The notes beneath the pieces were generated by a model. That model searched no databases, was not told the DNA's origin, and saw nothing but the letters and a program-made list of their open reading frames with translations. Made by a program: the position numbers and the translations under genes. Source: Eutreptiella sp. 'Long Island Sound 2002' (lineage: Eukaryota > Euglenozoa > Euglenophyceae > Eutreptiales > Eutreptiaceae). Taken from it: 64,000 bases of DNA. The DNA lies in NCBI GenBank assembly GCA_964036045.1, contig OZ038387.1, positions 58,870,427-58,934,426 of the forward strand. The letters run 5' to 3'. This document shows positions 45,881 to 59,200 of the stretch, piece by piece (within the stretch, counting starts at the first letter, position 1; each line of letters starts with the position of its first letter).

Positions 45881-46155
45881 CGGCCTTCCGCGGTAACAAT
45901 TTTCTAACCACGGGGGAAACACAACAAAAAAGCACCATGTTACGGCAACAACAAACTAAGCAAGACAGAAAAATTTTGCTTTTCATGTGAATAGCCACCA
46001 CTAAAAACACCGTAAGTTGCCGAATAGATAGCCAATGAGGTCACCATATAACAAGGGTATAGGCTCCGCTTCACCAAAACCCCAAATTTTCATTACTGTA
46101 TATATGTTGCAAAGCCCCAAATTCATGTCCCAATTCTGCGTCTTTCTTGTTGCAG

Positions 46156-46246
46156 TACGACACCTCTAAGGCCATTCCACCGGCTGTCAAGGACCTGTAC
46201 ACAAATTTGCAGTGGCGGCGCCGCAAGTTTTACAGCAGCGGACTAT
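46156..46246 (+). CDS. Possible single exon, low confidence
   Basis: A good acceptor (TCTTTCTTGTTGCAG) is followed by 30 codons (TSKAIPPAVKDLYTNLQWRR, then RKFYSSGL) and a GTAGGT donor. The RRRKFYSSGL end faintly recalls the QRRRW region of processive glycosyltransferases, but the match is too short to claim. No partner exon was found. Confidence 0.2.
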
Positions 46247-49200
46247 GTAGGTTCCCCGAATTCTCCATCTCAACCCTACCTCGGACCGACAACACCCTGC
46301 AAATGACCTAGCCTACCTGAAGCAGGCTGTAACCGCCCACACCACCATCTCGTTATTTCATCATGTTGATGCTTGCCTTGTTGATGCTTGCCTGTAGGGA
46401 GGTGAAGAGAAATGAAAAAGAGTGTAGTCTCTATTCCTCTCGGCGGACAACTCTCCGTGCTACCTGACTGCTTCCCCTCCAATGGCGCCGTAAATGTTTC
46501 CGTTAGACCTGTGCCAAAACGCCTACCACCTCCGATGGGCATTCCCTACACATAATGTTTTTTTCCCCAACCCGTCTGTTGGTTATTCACCAAATCACTT
46601 ATATGGACATATCCCGAGATGATTATGCTAGCTATGTAAAATTTTGCCCAAAAATTCTGTGCACGTTTTTAAAGGTCTTCGTCCAAGCCCGAAATTCTTC
46701 CAATGTCCTGCGCGTCAAAGTTGGCGCGTCAAGGAGCACTGCAATACTTCGGGACAAGCAGCCCCCTACTGCACCCCTGATGTGCCCAGCAAAAAAAAAA
46801 AACAGCACAACCGAGACCAAAAATGCCAACCAACAGTGCAACCAATGCATTACATTTGCACAACACTTCAAACCTACATTACCTTAAAAATCTTCCATGG
46901 CATTGCATTCCAGTGCAGTGTGGCATTTTCTTTTTGAAAGAAAATCACATGCAGAATGCAAGTATTCAGGGAGAGCCAAAACAAGCATTTGTGCATTTCT
47001 GCAAGATACCACAAATTCTTGCACCACAGGATCACAGGGCTGAGTCACTTTAAAACGGATCCCAGGGCATCCATTTTGCTGTCAAGACCTCCAGAACAAT
47101 TGATACATCCATTTAAAAGCAGGACCTTGTGTGGCTTATGAAATCTCAGAGGTATTTGTAGCATTGGTGCACTACAAACAGGCATAACAGGCAGTCATTG
47201 GTGCACTACAAACAGGCATAGCTGTAGCTTGCCTTACAACACTGAATGTACTTTCTTTGGCGGTCCAAATGCTCCACAATGCCGGTGACCGTCTACAAAG
47301 TGGCACTGGGTGTAGGAAAAAAAAGTACTTAGGTGCACACCTGAGCGACACCGTTGTGTACAAACAGGTCTGCCAACTGTGGACAATACCCATCACTTCC
47401 CACTGAGCCTGGATCTGTTGCCAGAAGGCCCAAAAAATAAAGGCACCAGAAACCCTACCCGCACTGGCCACTTGCAGAGCTGACTGTCCCTTCAAATGGA
47501 CACAGCTGGGAGGATGTTGCCACTTGCAAAAAAGAAATAGTCATTCACATTTATGGCTTATCCCTTGGGGCTGACTGAATGTCGCAGAGGAGGTCCAGGG
47601 CGGGATATAGACAGCTGAATCATCTTGGCTTTGATGCAATGATATTACCTGCACACGCACTGAACTTTGAGGAAAATGCTAACAGTAGAGTCATACCCCT
47701 TCCCAATGCTATGGACAACACATGTTCCATTTGATGGCACCATTCATCTTAATCCCCCCTCCCATAATGAGCACACGCAGTCATGTCCCAGATGCAAATG
47801 AAAGAAAACCCAATGCCCCTCTTCTGAAAACCAAAAAGGCACGAAACTTCTAATCAGTCACTGGAAAAAAAAAAAAAAACTGACTGGCATAAACTTATGT
47901 TCACATGACAATTCTAGCGTACACAGACAAACTCTGCCCTCTCCTTGAGCTCAAGGTAGGGAAAATGACACATCAAGTGATTTCACTGTCGATCTTCCAG
48001 CCTTTTTTACCCGTAGTGGGTGAAGCGCTGCTCCCCGCAATCTCTAACATTATTCGCGATGGACTGCAAAAAGAGTATGGTTGCTGATTTGGGAGAAAAG
48101 GAATGCAGTTAGTTGTGCACACTGGTGGCCATCCATTGAGGAGTGGTTGCGCTGGAGTTGCACTGATCAGGCACACCAGCACAGGCAGACTCGACTTCTC
48201 CTGTGGCTTAGGCTGCAGGGTGCTGTCAGCTTGCGGCCCACAGCTGCTTACTCCCACAGGCGCACATGAAGCGCGGTTTGTGCCTGTGCAGATTCCGAAA
48301 AACTGCGGCATTCTGGACTTCCAATGCAACATTTTTTTGCGCGCTCTTCTCTGCGGCAGCAACCCTTGCAAATCCTGCAGCCAAGCGGTCTAAGTGGGTG
48401 GGGCGGAGAAGATTCTCAAAGAAGAGAATGATGGAGAGTTTCAAAAGACACTGTCACGAATCCAGTGAGCACCTGAATGTGTACAGGGGTTCCGTACACA
48501 TACTTATTTGGTATCTGTTCACCACCATTTGGGGTGGAAGCGAGGGACAGCACATCTGCATGCCGCCCAGGCAACAGCGCCTTTTCGCTGATTTCGCTGA
48601 TTTCATGATGATACACACGCTGAGACTTCCCTGTAACTCTTAAATGTATGGATTGGCATCCACAAGACCCGCACGTGCACCCCTTGGCCCTTTGTCCAGG
48701 CAACTACCTCAGGTGTTTACTCGGGCCCAATGACGCCAAGTCCAACACGGGTGCTGATGTGTCCAGCACCCCGGTGAGTGTGCATCTCAAAACGAGGCCA
48801 GTTGGGCATGGGCAGTTACAAGGCAATCCCACTTTCTGCAAAAGTTTACAATCAGGCATGGCACTGCCTGAAACAGGGCTTTTGGAAGTGTGGGGGCAAA
48901 ACAGCGAATGTAACACGTAGTTGGGAGAGTCAGCACTGGTAGTGACAAGCTGCCCTCTGAGAATTGCCTCTGGATTGCGAACTTTCAGTCGAGAATGGCG
49001 ATCTGTGAACTGGAAAATCGCAAATAAACAACAAGGCGTCCTGCCTTGCTGCTGTTACAGTACATGCACCTGTCACAGACTCGCTCCCAGTGTCTTCAAT
49101 CAGGGTGCATGGGTGAATTATCCATCAGGGCAGGAGGGTCACGCCGACACCTCCATCACTTGGCACCTGTCATGACGGTGCAGCAGGCTCCCGCTACACT

Positions 49201-52200
49201 AGAGACACCACTGAAATCAAGTACTATGAAAAAACACGTCGCAAAATGCAGAGAAACGGATCATCCGTGGAGACCAATCAGGTCAAGGTCGCCGTTCATG
49301 TTGATCATTTCATGCCAAAGAAGCCTCAGCGGGGGGTTACTGCACTCAGAAGGATAACTGCATAATTGTAACAGTGAGGGCATATGAGCTCCACGAACAA
49401 GAACAGGCGGGGAGCGGCCGCAATGTCTGCGCACGGTGCACATGCAACAGTGAACATCATCACTGGATACTGTTGTTCTGTTGCCAACAGTAACATTCTA
49501 AATCGCGAAATCTCAATCTAAAATCGCCAAATTGGAAACAACTGCAGCCCATTCGTTGGTGTCAACACCGTCGCATGCGCACCGTGCACACCACCCGCAC
49601 CTTCCCCCACCCAGAAAGATAAGACCACACACATACACTCTCACAGTCTAACACACCCGATCCAAGCCTCTGAGTGGACAGGTCGCTATCGCATGCCGTT
49701 TGGTCACTTGGATTTCAGACCGCTGTCATTGGCACTGCGTGACGGGTACAGCTGGTTTGGTTGGCTGCTGCTGTGGTGTAGTGTTGAAGACATGTAACAC
49801 ACAGAACTTGCACGGGCAAAATCCGGAAACCGACGGTCAGACGGGGTCCCCGCGCTGGTACATGGTCGTGCTTGCGAGAGGGGCACCCTTGACGGTTCAC
49901 AAACTCCTCCCACTTCCATTGGCTGGCGGATCGAATCCTACCGATCGTCCAACCGCCGTCCGGTACCATCCTGAGGCTGTCCCGACGGGCCGTCCTTCAG
50001 GGCAGACTCTCTGCTGCGTCTGCGGCGTCCGCATTCTCGCTGGTACTGACAATTCCCCTGGGGGCCCGGAACCCATGACCCCCCAAAACAAAAAACGTAC
50101 ACCTAAACATTTGCCCTCTGCCATAGCGTTGGGCGCAGGGGGCGGGGGGGGGGGGGCTAAGGCAGCACTCCGGGTCATGGAGCGTGGGAATCTGCCCATG
50201 GCCGTTTGAGTGGTGGGAAGTGGGACTCTGAGCAGACCTGCCACTAGCGTCTGCCAGCCCAGACATGATCAGATTGAGCAGGGTCCTACTGAGCCACACG
50301 CGGGACGCAGCACGCTCCTACTGAGCTCTGGTGGTGCGGGGGGCGGGTATTACTGAGTGGCCTTTGGTACGGGGCCCATTGCTACTGAGAATGGGTTTCC
50401 CTACCGGACGCTAGTGGCATGTCTGACTCTGAGGTGAACATGCAGCCGAGTGGTGTTGATGAGCGGCGCCGTGGTGAATGGGAGCTGTCCATAGATGGCG
50501 AGCTCTACGCATGAAGAAGGAGCGGCCGTGTATCTGCACAGTGGGGCATGGTGCTCTGTCTCAACCAGAGCGACGGGGATGCCTGCGGTGTCACATCCAA
50601 ACCTCCGTCGCCATAGCTTTCTGGCGCCTGCGAGTACCGACGACAGCTCGCGAAGAGGTAGGGTTTCTTCAACGAGCGTCACGGTACCACGCCGACACAC
50701 CGTATCGCGACCTGAATCATGTCACACGTGTTCAAACGATACAAACACACACCCTGTTGCCCAAGCGATTCCAAACCTGAAACTAACCCCAGTCGCCCCA
50801 GCATCAGAAAAACCTGCACGGAGGGGGAGTGCACACACCCCGCGTGCACCCGCACTAGGAATGTGCCTATCCATGAGGGCGGGTGATGTGCGGGACCTAC
50901 CCGCCCGGGTGTTGGGGAAAACGCACCAACCCAAACCGCCGAAGGCGAGGGTCCCACGGCCTGTGCGTCCTTGTCTCGCCGGCACGACTGGGCCCCTGCC
51001 CCAGTTGTCTGTTCTCACAGAGGCGAGGACAGAGGGAGATACCGCCATGCCTGAATCTGTTGTTGGGGGGTTTTGGGGGCGGCGGGGGGTGCACCGGGTC
51101 TCACCTCCAGGAGGTGCCTGGCCTGGCGTCTGTCGTGGCAAGTGCTGTTCTGCGTGTGCCGCCGCGGAGGGGGCTGTGCGTGCCCGGTGCTCCGGCAGGG
51201 GTGGGGGGGGGAATGCAAGTTGAGACTGCAAAAAAGGCGATGCAAAAAAAAAAGCAAATCAATGCATTTGGACCCCCCCCCCGTCAAAATGGTGCATGTG
51301 ACACAAATTTGTCCATGGATTGCCCCAATAAAAGGAAACTGAAGGCAAGACAGATGCAAAATAAAAAATGCAAAAGATGAAAAAAAGACCGCCTCTTGAG
51401 ATGCAAAAAAAAATGCATTTGCATTCCACAGCCCCCCCCTGGCTCCGGGCCCCTGCGGCGGGGCAGGGGAGCCCTATACCAAGGCCGCCGGGGGAGTCTG
51501 TGGGTCGGGTGACCTGGGGCTTTCTCCGGCCCACGACTGTACCCCCGACGGATGCATTTGGGCCACGTGATACTCGTGTATCTGGGACGTAGATCCGTGG
51601 ATGAGGTTGAGAGTTGCACAGAGGCGAGTTGCAGGGTAGCAAAGTGACGACAGCAGGCAAATATGACTAATTGCCTGTTCCCATCCCACCTCGCCGGGCT
51701 GTCTTACGCCTCGCAAAAGATCCATGCAGCTAGTTTCCCAACACAACAGAATAGTCACCAATTCGCCTCACCTGTATTGCACAGCAGGACTACTGCAGGC
51801 CGGGAGGCTGTCAGTGCTAGTGCGTGCACACAGTGAGGGGGCGGGGGCGCAGGCCCCGCACAGTCGAAACACAAATAACATCCGTGGACACTGATGCACA
51901 TCTCAAGCACCGATGCCGACTGAAACCATCGTTGAAGAACGTAAATGGATGGTTCCCACAGCCACGCCCACTGTAGACAATCAAAGGATTGGATGACGTC
52001 AAACTTAATGTTCTTGTAGATCTATGCTACCACCTTCCAAAGTGCGTCGTATGTACTCACTTCGTGTGGGAGGCGACCACTTCTCCCAAAGCCCTTGGGT
52101 AACACATGGTCGTGGAAATACATATAAGACCTTTGCCACGGGACGACAGCGCATCCCATCAGAAAAAGAGGGCGGTGTTGACGTCGTTCCAACGCGGACT

Positions 52201-53227
52201 ACCGCACCAGAGGCAAATCCTGTGCAATCCTGTACATATCTGAAGAGCGAGCGGTGCAGCGGATTCTTACGGCGGCCGAGTGTTATGGAGACGGACCATT
52301 GCCAATCTGCGTTTCCGGGGGGGATACCCTCCCACGCCTCGCGGGCTCACGGGAGGAGAGGGGAACAGGAGAGGGAGAAGGAGATTTGCAGCGATACAAA
52401 ACTGGGGCATATCTCCCGACCCCCCTCCCCTCCACTGCAGTCGCCCACGCGTTGACAGGGGAACGCCCTCCAACACACCCAAATCACACCAATTTTGGTG
52501 GCGCACCTGCCGCTTGACCGCCAGGAAAACGTCAATCTACAACTCCGACCCGGCTTCCACTGGGGCCCTTGTGGATCTGCGCGCCGCCTCGTCCCGCCCT
52601 CTGCGTGCCGCCCGGTCCACCACGGACCTGGTCTGTACTTCGCACTGCTGCTGTCGGATCGGGACGCAGCCGTCCCTCGTCAGTGGCCACACAACACATC
52701 ACGCCCCCCCCTCCTCCCCTACAAAGTGTTGAGGCGGGCCGGGCCGTCCCGAGAAATTGGAGCAACGCTGTTGGTTTCTGGGGCGGGGGAGAGCCCGCAG
52801 GTTGACGGGCGAACACGCGACACCTGCGCGCCCCGCCGGATCTGAGCGCAGATGACGAGACCGGGACGCACGGGCTGCCCGAGGGCAAAACCGGGCGAAA
52901 ACCGAGGCATTTTGCAAGACAAAGGGGCTGGAAAATAACCGGAACCGGTTCTTAGCCCCGCACATCTGTACTGACGTTTCCCGGTACCTTCATTCCAAAT
53001 CAATGGCTATTTACCAAAACGGTTGTTAGGGGTGTCGACACCCCGAATGTGTTGGCAGTGCTGGTCATGGAGTCCAGGGGCGACGGAAGCCGGCGTCCAC
53101 TTCCCTACGCCACCCCCGAACCCTCTGCGACCCGCACCCTCTGCACTGCTCGTGGCACAGAGCAGCGGCCGGGACGGCGCTGTGGTGTTGCGGCTGCACG
53201 GCAATGCATGCTCCCAGGCTTCTCGCC
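46247..53227. other. Long region without a supported gene
   Basis: Contents: A runs near 46790 and 47862, a 23-base direct duplication at 47164-47220, a G10 run near 50144, a C8 run near 51270, and short G/C runs near 51060, 51420 and 52315. Open frames at 47905-48087, 48103-48643, 49700-50209, 50495-51223 and 52024-52455 overlap opposite-strand frames and show no family motif. A weak tRNA-like B box lies on the minus strand at 49931-49941. Confidence 0.45.
47164..47220. repeat. Short direct duplication
   Basis: TTGGTGCACTACAAACAGGC followed by ATA occurs twice, 34 bases apart. Confidence 0.9.
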
Positions 53228-56200
53228 CTATCGGCACAATGGAGACGTTTTGGGGAACTCCGCGTCCGGAGATCCGGTGGGTGTTGCTGGGGGTTCGTAC
53301 CGGCTTGCCTTGTCGATGCAGGTCAGGATCTCTATGAGATTCCGCAATCCGTACAAGTATTCCACGTCAGGCAACTGGTCGCGTGCGCTTTCTGTGTGGG
53401 CGAAATCGATCATACAGATGTCCGCGCCGGCTGTGGGTTGCGGATGGCCGTCGTAGACCAGCAGCAAGGAGCTGGTAATGAAATGCCAATCCCGCTGAGT
53501 TTCCAGGACGTTCAAGAGACCACGGAGCTTCGCCAGAATCCTCTTGAGCGCGTCAATGCGGAGGCCCTCGCCGTTGTCGAAGAACCCCGCGAGCACGCTC
53601 TGCATCTGGGCTTTTGTGAACTTGGAGGTTGTCTGTTTGTGCAGCGACAGGCTGTCGCCGGTGGTGCAGTTGTACACCTTCATGCCACAGACCCTGTGTA
53701 CAACGCGGCCGTGCAATGCGCCTGATGCACGTGGACATTGTGTGCGCACAGCGAAAACCCCGTTGGCGGTGCACGGGCGTGGGCATGGGCATCCGTCAGC
53801 TTGTGCACACAAACCCAACCCGCAATGTAGGGATGCGGTGCTACCCCAAGATCAAAGGGCTCCTGGTGATGTACCCCCCCTCCCCCTTGCGAGAGCACCA
53901 CTAAAATTCCAAAATTTGACGGAAACAACACCCAGTGTCTCTCACAAGGACGTTGTTCGTGCGAGCCGCAGGGAGACACAAGCAGTGACCGTTGCGTCGT
54001 AAATGCAATAGCTGTCAGGTGATGCCCCATCTCCACGTCCAAAGGACAAGAAGGGGTGACAGTGGGTGGCAGGACAAAAATTGGCATCCCTGAAATACCA
54101 GCCCTAAAGGACAGAAAAACCTTGATATTAAAGGGTCATCAGAAGAGGGAACCGCCAAATTCCACGTTCCAAATGTTGCGGAAACAACAACTACTGTTGC
54201 TCTGAAAACGGGGTTGCTCTCACAAGGAGGGGAGGGGGGGGGGGGGGGTTCGCCCCCCTGTGTGACATTCCGTCTGGTTGTTGCTCCTTTACGGGGCCCT
54301 GGACAGTCACCCGTTCTTCCCTTCGCATGTTGCGTCGGGTCGCTGCGTTCTGTCGGCCGCTGCGGCCGGTGCTCTTGCTGGTGTCGTTTCCGCGTTCGCG
54401 GAGCCCAGTATTTGGTGTGTTGGGGCTGTGCTGAATGTGGCATGGTGTGCCGTTGGCGCGTCAGCGGCGCCCAATAATTGGCGTATTGAGGATGTGCTGG
54501 TTGTTGCCGGGGTCGTTTGACTGTTTTTGCTGTCGCCCCCCCCCCCCAACCCACGTGGCGGTGCATGATCGAGTTTTGGAGCCCCCGGGACGGCCCAAGA
54601 TCGATGGTGTCGTGCATGGGGCACGAGGAAGCCTTGTCCCCTTGTCTCCGATAGCACGTCCCATGAAGGCAGCCGTCAGACTGCGCTATTGGGGCCCGGC
54701 GGAATTCTACGCCTAAATGCCCCTGACCAGCACTCCCCAAGGGACTACCCAGCTCTGCCGCCTTCGGGACGCAATATGGCAGGGGCTCACGCGCGCGCAC
54801 TTGGAAATGGACCGCATACCACCCCCAACCAACGAGATCTGGGGGGCCATGCCAGACTCACTCAGTTCAATTCAAACCGGCTGTCCTTTGCTGTCCTTTG
54901 AGACCTGGAGGGGGGAGGGGGGGGGAGGGGGGGGGGAGGGCTCCCAATGAGTCTGCAGTGATTATTCCGACAGAGCACCATCGGTGGCGGTGCCGCCATG
55001 GATGGCGTCGCTGCTACAGAATACATTGCCATGCGAATAACATCCACGTCCAAAAATTGCATGAATGAGCCTGGGCATTGAAGCCACCCAGTCGCTGCAA
55101 AGTTGTTCGTAGACTCAGGCAATCGCGTGTAGATTAGAGTCGTGACGTATGTAGATCTTTGTCTGTGGTGACAATCCGCTAGTAAAGTACCTAAGTACCA
55201 GCCAGGCCGCAAATCCGGGGGGGGGGGGGGGCGATGGGGGGCTACAAGCATGGGTTGCGTGGTGGTTACCTGAAAAATAGATTTCGCGATGTGCTCTCCA
55301 ATGTCTTGCGCTGCTTCGACGCAATTTTGGATGGATGCGCGTCAGAGGCCCATTGGCGGCAACCCATCTTGATATCGATGATGCAGGGCTTGGACAATGC
55401 GCTGGTGATGTCGTTCAGCACCAAAAACGGGTACATAGTGTTAATGTCCGGGTTAAAATTCCTCAGGATGCTGGAGCTCAGTGATGCAGAAGCATTGTGG
55501 TCTGGGTGGAATCGCAGGCAGTCAAGCGAAGCTTGCTTCTGGAGTGTCAGGAGTTGCCGCCCTGAGGTCTGTTCGACCCCATAGAAGCATGGAACGTACG
55601 GCTGGAGTGGGTGTGGTGCACTGGAGATGGCGGTGTAAAAGGCAACCTGGGGAGGACAGCGAAAAGGTGACTGTTGGTCTGCCAGACCGCAACAGCACTG
55701 CCACCAGCACCAGCACCAGCACCAGCACCAGCACCAGCACCAGCACCAGCACCAGCACCAGCACCAGCACCAGCACCAGCACCAGCAACAGCACCAGCAC
55801 TGCCACCAGCTCCAGCACCAGCACTAAGAACCAACATGAATGTCAAGAACACTAACCGCAGCATCAGCAGCAGGAAACCCACAGATCGCGGCCCACAGAT
55901 GAAGAGTTGTGTGAATTCTTGTGCATCCATGTACTAGTGCACCCCAAAATGGTAGGGAACCACCATCTTGGAGCCGACCACCTGTGCCCTACCACCACAC
56001 CACCATTTGTCCCCAGTCATCTTCTGTGGGCGCTGTGTTGAGGTCGCCAACAATGGTGGTGGGGTTGAGAAGGCTTATGCATTGGTTACCCCCCCCCCTC
56101 GAAATCTCCCCCCGTAGCGTGCGACAGTCTCCCATGGGGGGGAGGGGAGACGGTCACCAAGTGAAAGTCTCCGGGGGGGGGGGGGGGGATCGCAAGGGTA

Positions 56201-59200
56201 TTTCAAGGCAAACTGTGGTACCCTCCACGGATGAAGCGACTTGGGTGATGCAACCACCACAGCTTCTAGCCTTGAGAGTTAAGCGCTCCCATGATCCACT
56301 TTAGTGACCCCACCAGGGCGTATGTACCAAATGTGGCAAAACTGCAGCCCATTTGGTGAAGGCCCTACAACAGTGGCCAACACATGTGCAGTGGTACCAC
56401 ACACGGTCACCGGGAGAAAACATCTTGGGTCTGAAAAAGCAACACGACACGCCATACACCGCTTTTGGAGAGAGAATATCACATACTACACACAGGTGAT
56501 TGATTCGAAGTGATGGGAAAACAATGCAAGGCTGTGTGTGACAGATGGGCAACACAAACCATCGCAATAGATATTGCCCAGCAAAACGGTGAAGTGACGG
56601 TCTCCGTTGGGGGGGGGGGGGGGTTGCAAGGGGGAGGAGGATTTCAAGGGGCGGGGGGGGGGGGGGGGCTGCGTGCCACAACTTCTAGGAAGTCCATGTT
56701 GTCATCAGGGACACGTATGTTGATGTTGAGATGCCACCTCAGGCCTACACACTCTAGTTGCAATACAAATGTACTATTCATCAAGTGATTCCCTTCGTCA
56801 TGATCAACTCAACCCATCCACCTACAAATCCACCTACCAAGGACAAAGGGGAAAAAATAAAATATCCCATTTCCCCAAAAAGGGAGAACCACCCAGGCGT
56901 TGATATGGGAACGGTGTCACATGGTTATACGGGTTGAACATCTTCTCTCATGCCTGTGGGGGCGCATAGCACGCCATCCATGTGCTGTGCACAGTTTTCA
57001 TACAATGCCATATAGACTTTGCATACAACGCCATGTAGAGACACATACTTTGTTGCCATTGTTTTTGTAATTTGTTGCGCATCTTGCTGCCGCCCCTCTA
57101 TGGGGGCGTTTTCACACAGCGCGGGCACAGCGCCAATTAGTACGCTGTTTATCCCGGGAACACCCCGAAAACCACCCACCTACAGAGGCGTGCATGATCC
57201 ATTCAAAACAGCATCAGGGTTGCAGAATTCAGGACCCTGGGACCCGTGGCAAGCATTAGACTAAAACAAAAAATCCCTGGCGTACCAGCAGGGGCTGTAG
57301 GGTGCAGAATTCAGAACCCTAGGACCCGTGGCTACCGGTGGTGAAAAACAGCCGACTTTTCGCACAGCGCGCGCACAGCGCACGGTGGGCCCCCTATCAC
57401 TCCCTCTTGAATTTTGAACGTGCTGTACAATTGATTACATGATGGTTGCTTGGTCGCCAAAAATGCATGGCAGCTTGCTAGCGTCGAAGCATGTGTGGAG
57501 GTTCTTTCCCTCTGGGTTGCCACATGAGCATGGCTGTAAATGGGAGACCAACAGCCTTTGGTCTAGAAGCACATATCCCCATTGTGCATAGGTGCAGAGG
57601 TCTGTGGCGATGTGCGCAAGCGCATTCATTGATCATATCTGGTAATTACCTCAGGATTTAAAGAGCACTGACCCCTGCTTTCCAAGCCCCAATGACCGAC
57701 ACATCAAACTGCACAAAATCCTTGAGTTGCCATGCCCCTTGTCCAAGGTGCAGCGTACAATCAAAACAATATGGTCTGCACCACCCAAACCATCATATTT
57801 TGTAGAACCCCGTTGTTAGGTGCCCATGTTGCTGATTACCCCTCCTACTGCCAGGCAGCGTGTCTCATTGGGCACCAGCCCTGCCTCACGCGCCACTCAG
57901 TCATACCCTCTCCTTTCACACCCAGAACTCAGTCTGAACCAGCTGCATCCAGTGCAGGACTCAGTCGCCTCCAAGGATCATTGACCTCTGTACTTAACGC
58001 GTACTATCCCCCACTTCTGCACACATTACTGTGTGCCTCCTCACTCACTTCTTCTTCCAAGTCAACGTGTGGTGCTGAGTGACGACAATTGGTCACCGGA
58101 CAACGGCGGCGGCCTACTAACACTACCCCCACTCCGATACGCGCTGTGCCTTGGGCATGGGACATGAGGGTGACCAAAGGCGCTGTCCGGCCCGTGCCAA
58201 TCCTTTGATTATTCCGTTCGAGTGTCCTATACTCCAATGCACTGTCTGGCTCTGCCCATGCGCTGCGCCGTCAGCTTCAGTATGATCGCTGGAGTCCTCC
58301 CTGGAAATCGAGTCGTCCCCTCCATTGGACAGCAGCGCATCCGACCCCAAACATGGACGGCTGCTGTGGAGCAAGTGGTGGCTCCGCTATAACAACAGCA
58401 ATGGAGGCGACACTCTGGCATCTCACTGGAAACCATCTCAGTCTGCAAGCGGAGGCTTGGGGAGGACGGCTCTGTGTAGTTCTGGACCCAAATGCCCACT
58501 GGCTGGGTGGTGGGGGGGCGGAGGGGGGGGGGGGGGCAATTTTTCATGTTTTGAATTTCGCATTAAATTTTGGGCATCTTGGCAACACAAATGGGGGCGG
58601 TAAATTTTGAAATTTCCACGAAAAAATTCGAAATTTCTTTGTCAGGCAAAAGCACTGCTTTTCCTAATAGGCGTGTGGGGGGGGGGGGGGGGGGGTGAGA
58701 AGGATGGGGTGTAGCACCTCCTTGTCATCGGCCTCCTTGTACAATTTGCCACTGGGGGTGCTGAACATCAGATGCCTCCCTGACACTTGGTCTGAGAACA
58801 CCGTGACCGAGTCCAATGCCTCATACATAGGGCGGTGGGACTGCGTGTCCTCCTTCTCATTGCTAGAACTACGCGCTTTTGCGCCCTTGGCAAGGCCTCG
58901 CCTGCGATCTGGGGCGTGAGGGCACGGGCACCTCGTGTTCTCCCTGTCTGTCGCTCTGCCATGAGGCGTGCATCCATTGGTGTGCATGCCCAATGCCAAA
59001 CTGCACCCCGATCGAGCAGGTGTAGTGCGCCCCTGAGCCGGGGCGACAGCACTGGAAGCCAGCGTATCCAGAGCCCGCAGTCGCGTGGTGTGTTGCGTGT
59101 TCTCCATCGTACCATCCAGAGCTTTTGCAAAGCGCTCCAAACACCACCACTTCCCGGGCTGCAGGTGATTGAGCGCCCGAAGAATGCGAGCAGAGGCAAG

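Larger units (their letters stand above)
42677..46155. other. Noncoding region dominated by a 240-bp repeat family
   Basis: Two blocks of a repeat of about 240 bases (43120-43560 and 45165-45880) flank a middle segment with a 49-base duplication (43558 and 44297). Several short open frames on both strands (44415-44627 minus, 44455-44657 plus, 44670-44858 plus) read acceptably but contradict each other. No gene is accepted. Confidence 0.5.
55647..58717 (-). other. Intron 1 of the inositol polyphosphate kinase gene
   Basis: This 3,071-base intron holds the CCAGCA hexamer array just upstream of the exon 2 acceptor, two related G-run segments (56130-56215 and 56585-56675), a 34-base direct repeat (57214 and 57299), and G runs near 58527 and 58677. 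Open frames such as 57732-58082 are not supported. Confidence 0.85.

Noticed and set aside
48103-48393. RNase H-like fold in a second retroelement
   Set aside because: A vague GCAGVAL pattern without the catalytic Asp/Glu residues; other frames and the minus strand are also open.
49897-49960. Minus-strand tRNA gene suggested by GGATTCGATCC
   Set aside because: A box is poor and no cloverleaf forms; at most a decayed tRNA-derived fragment.
54015-54800. 261-codon minus-strand open frame
   Set aside because: Lies entirely in kinase intron 2 and begins or ends within the repeat shared with 3.3-3.96 kb and G/C runs.
55522-55937. Ala-Pro, Ser-Thr and Leu-Val repeat proteins on both strands
   Set aside because: Artefact of the CCAGCA hexamer array within the kinase intron.
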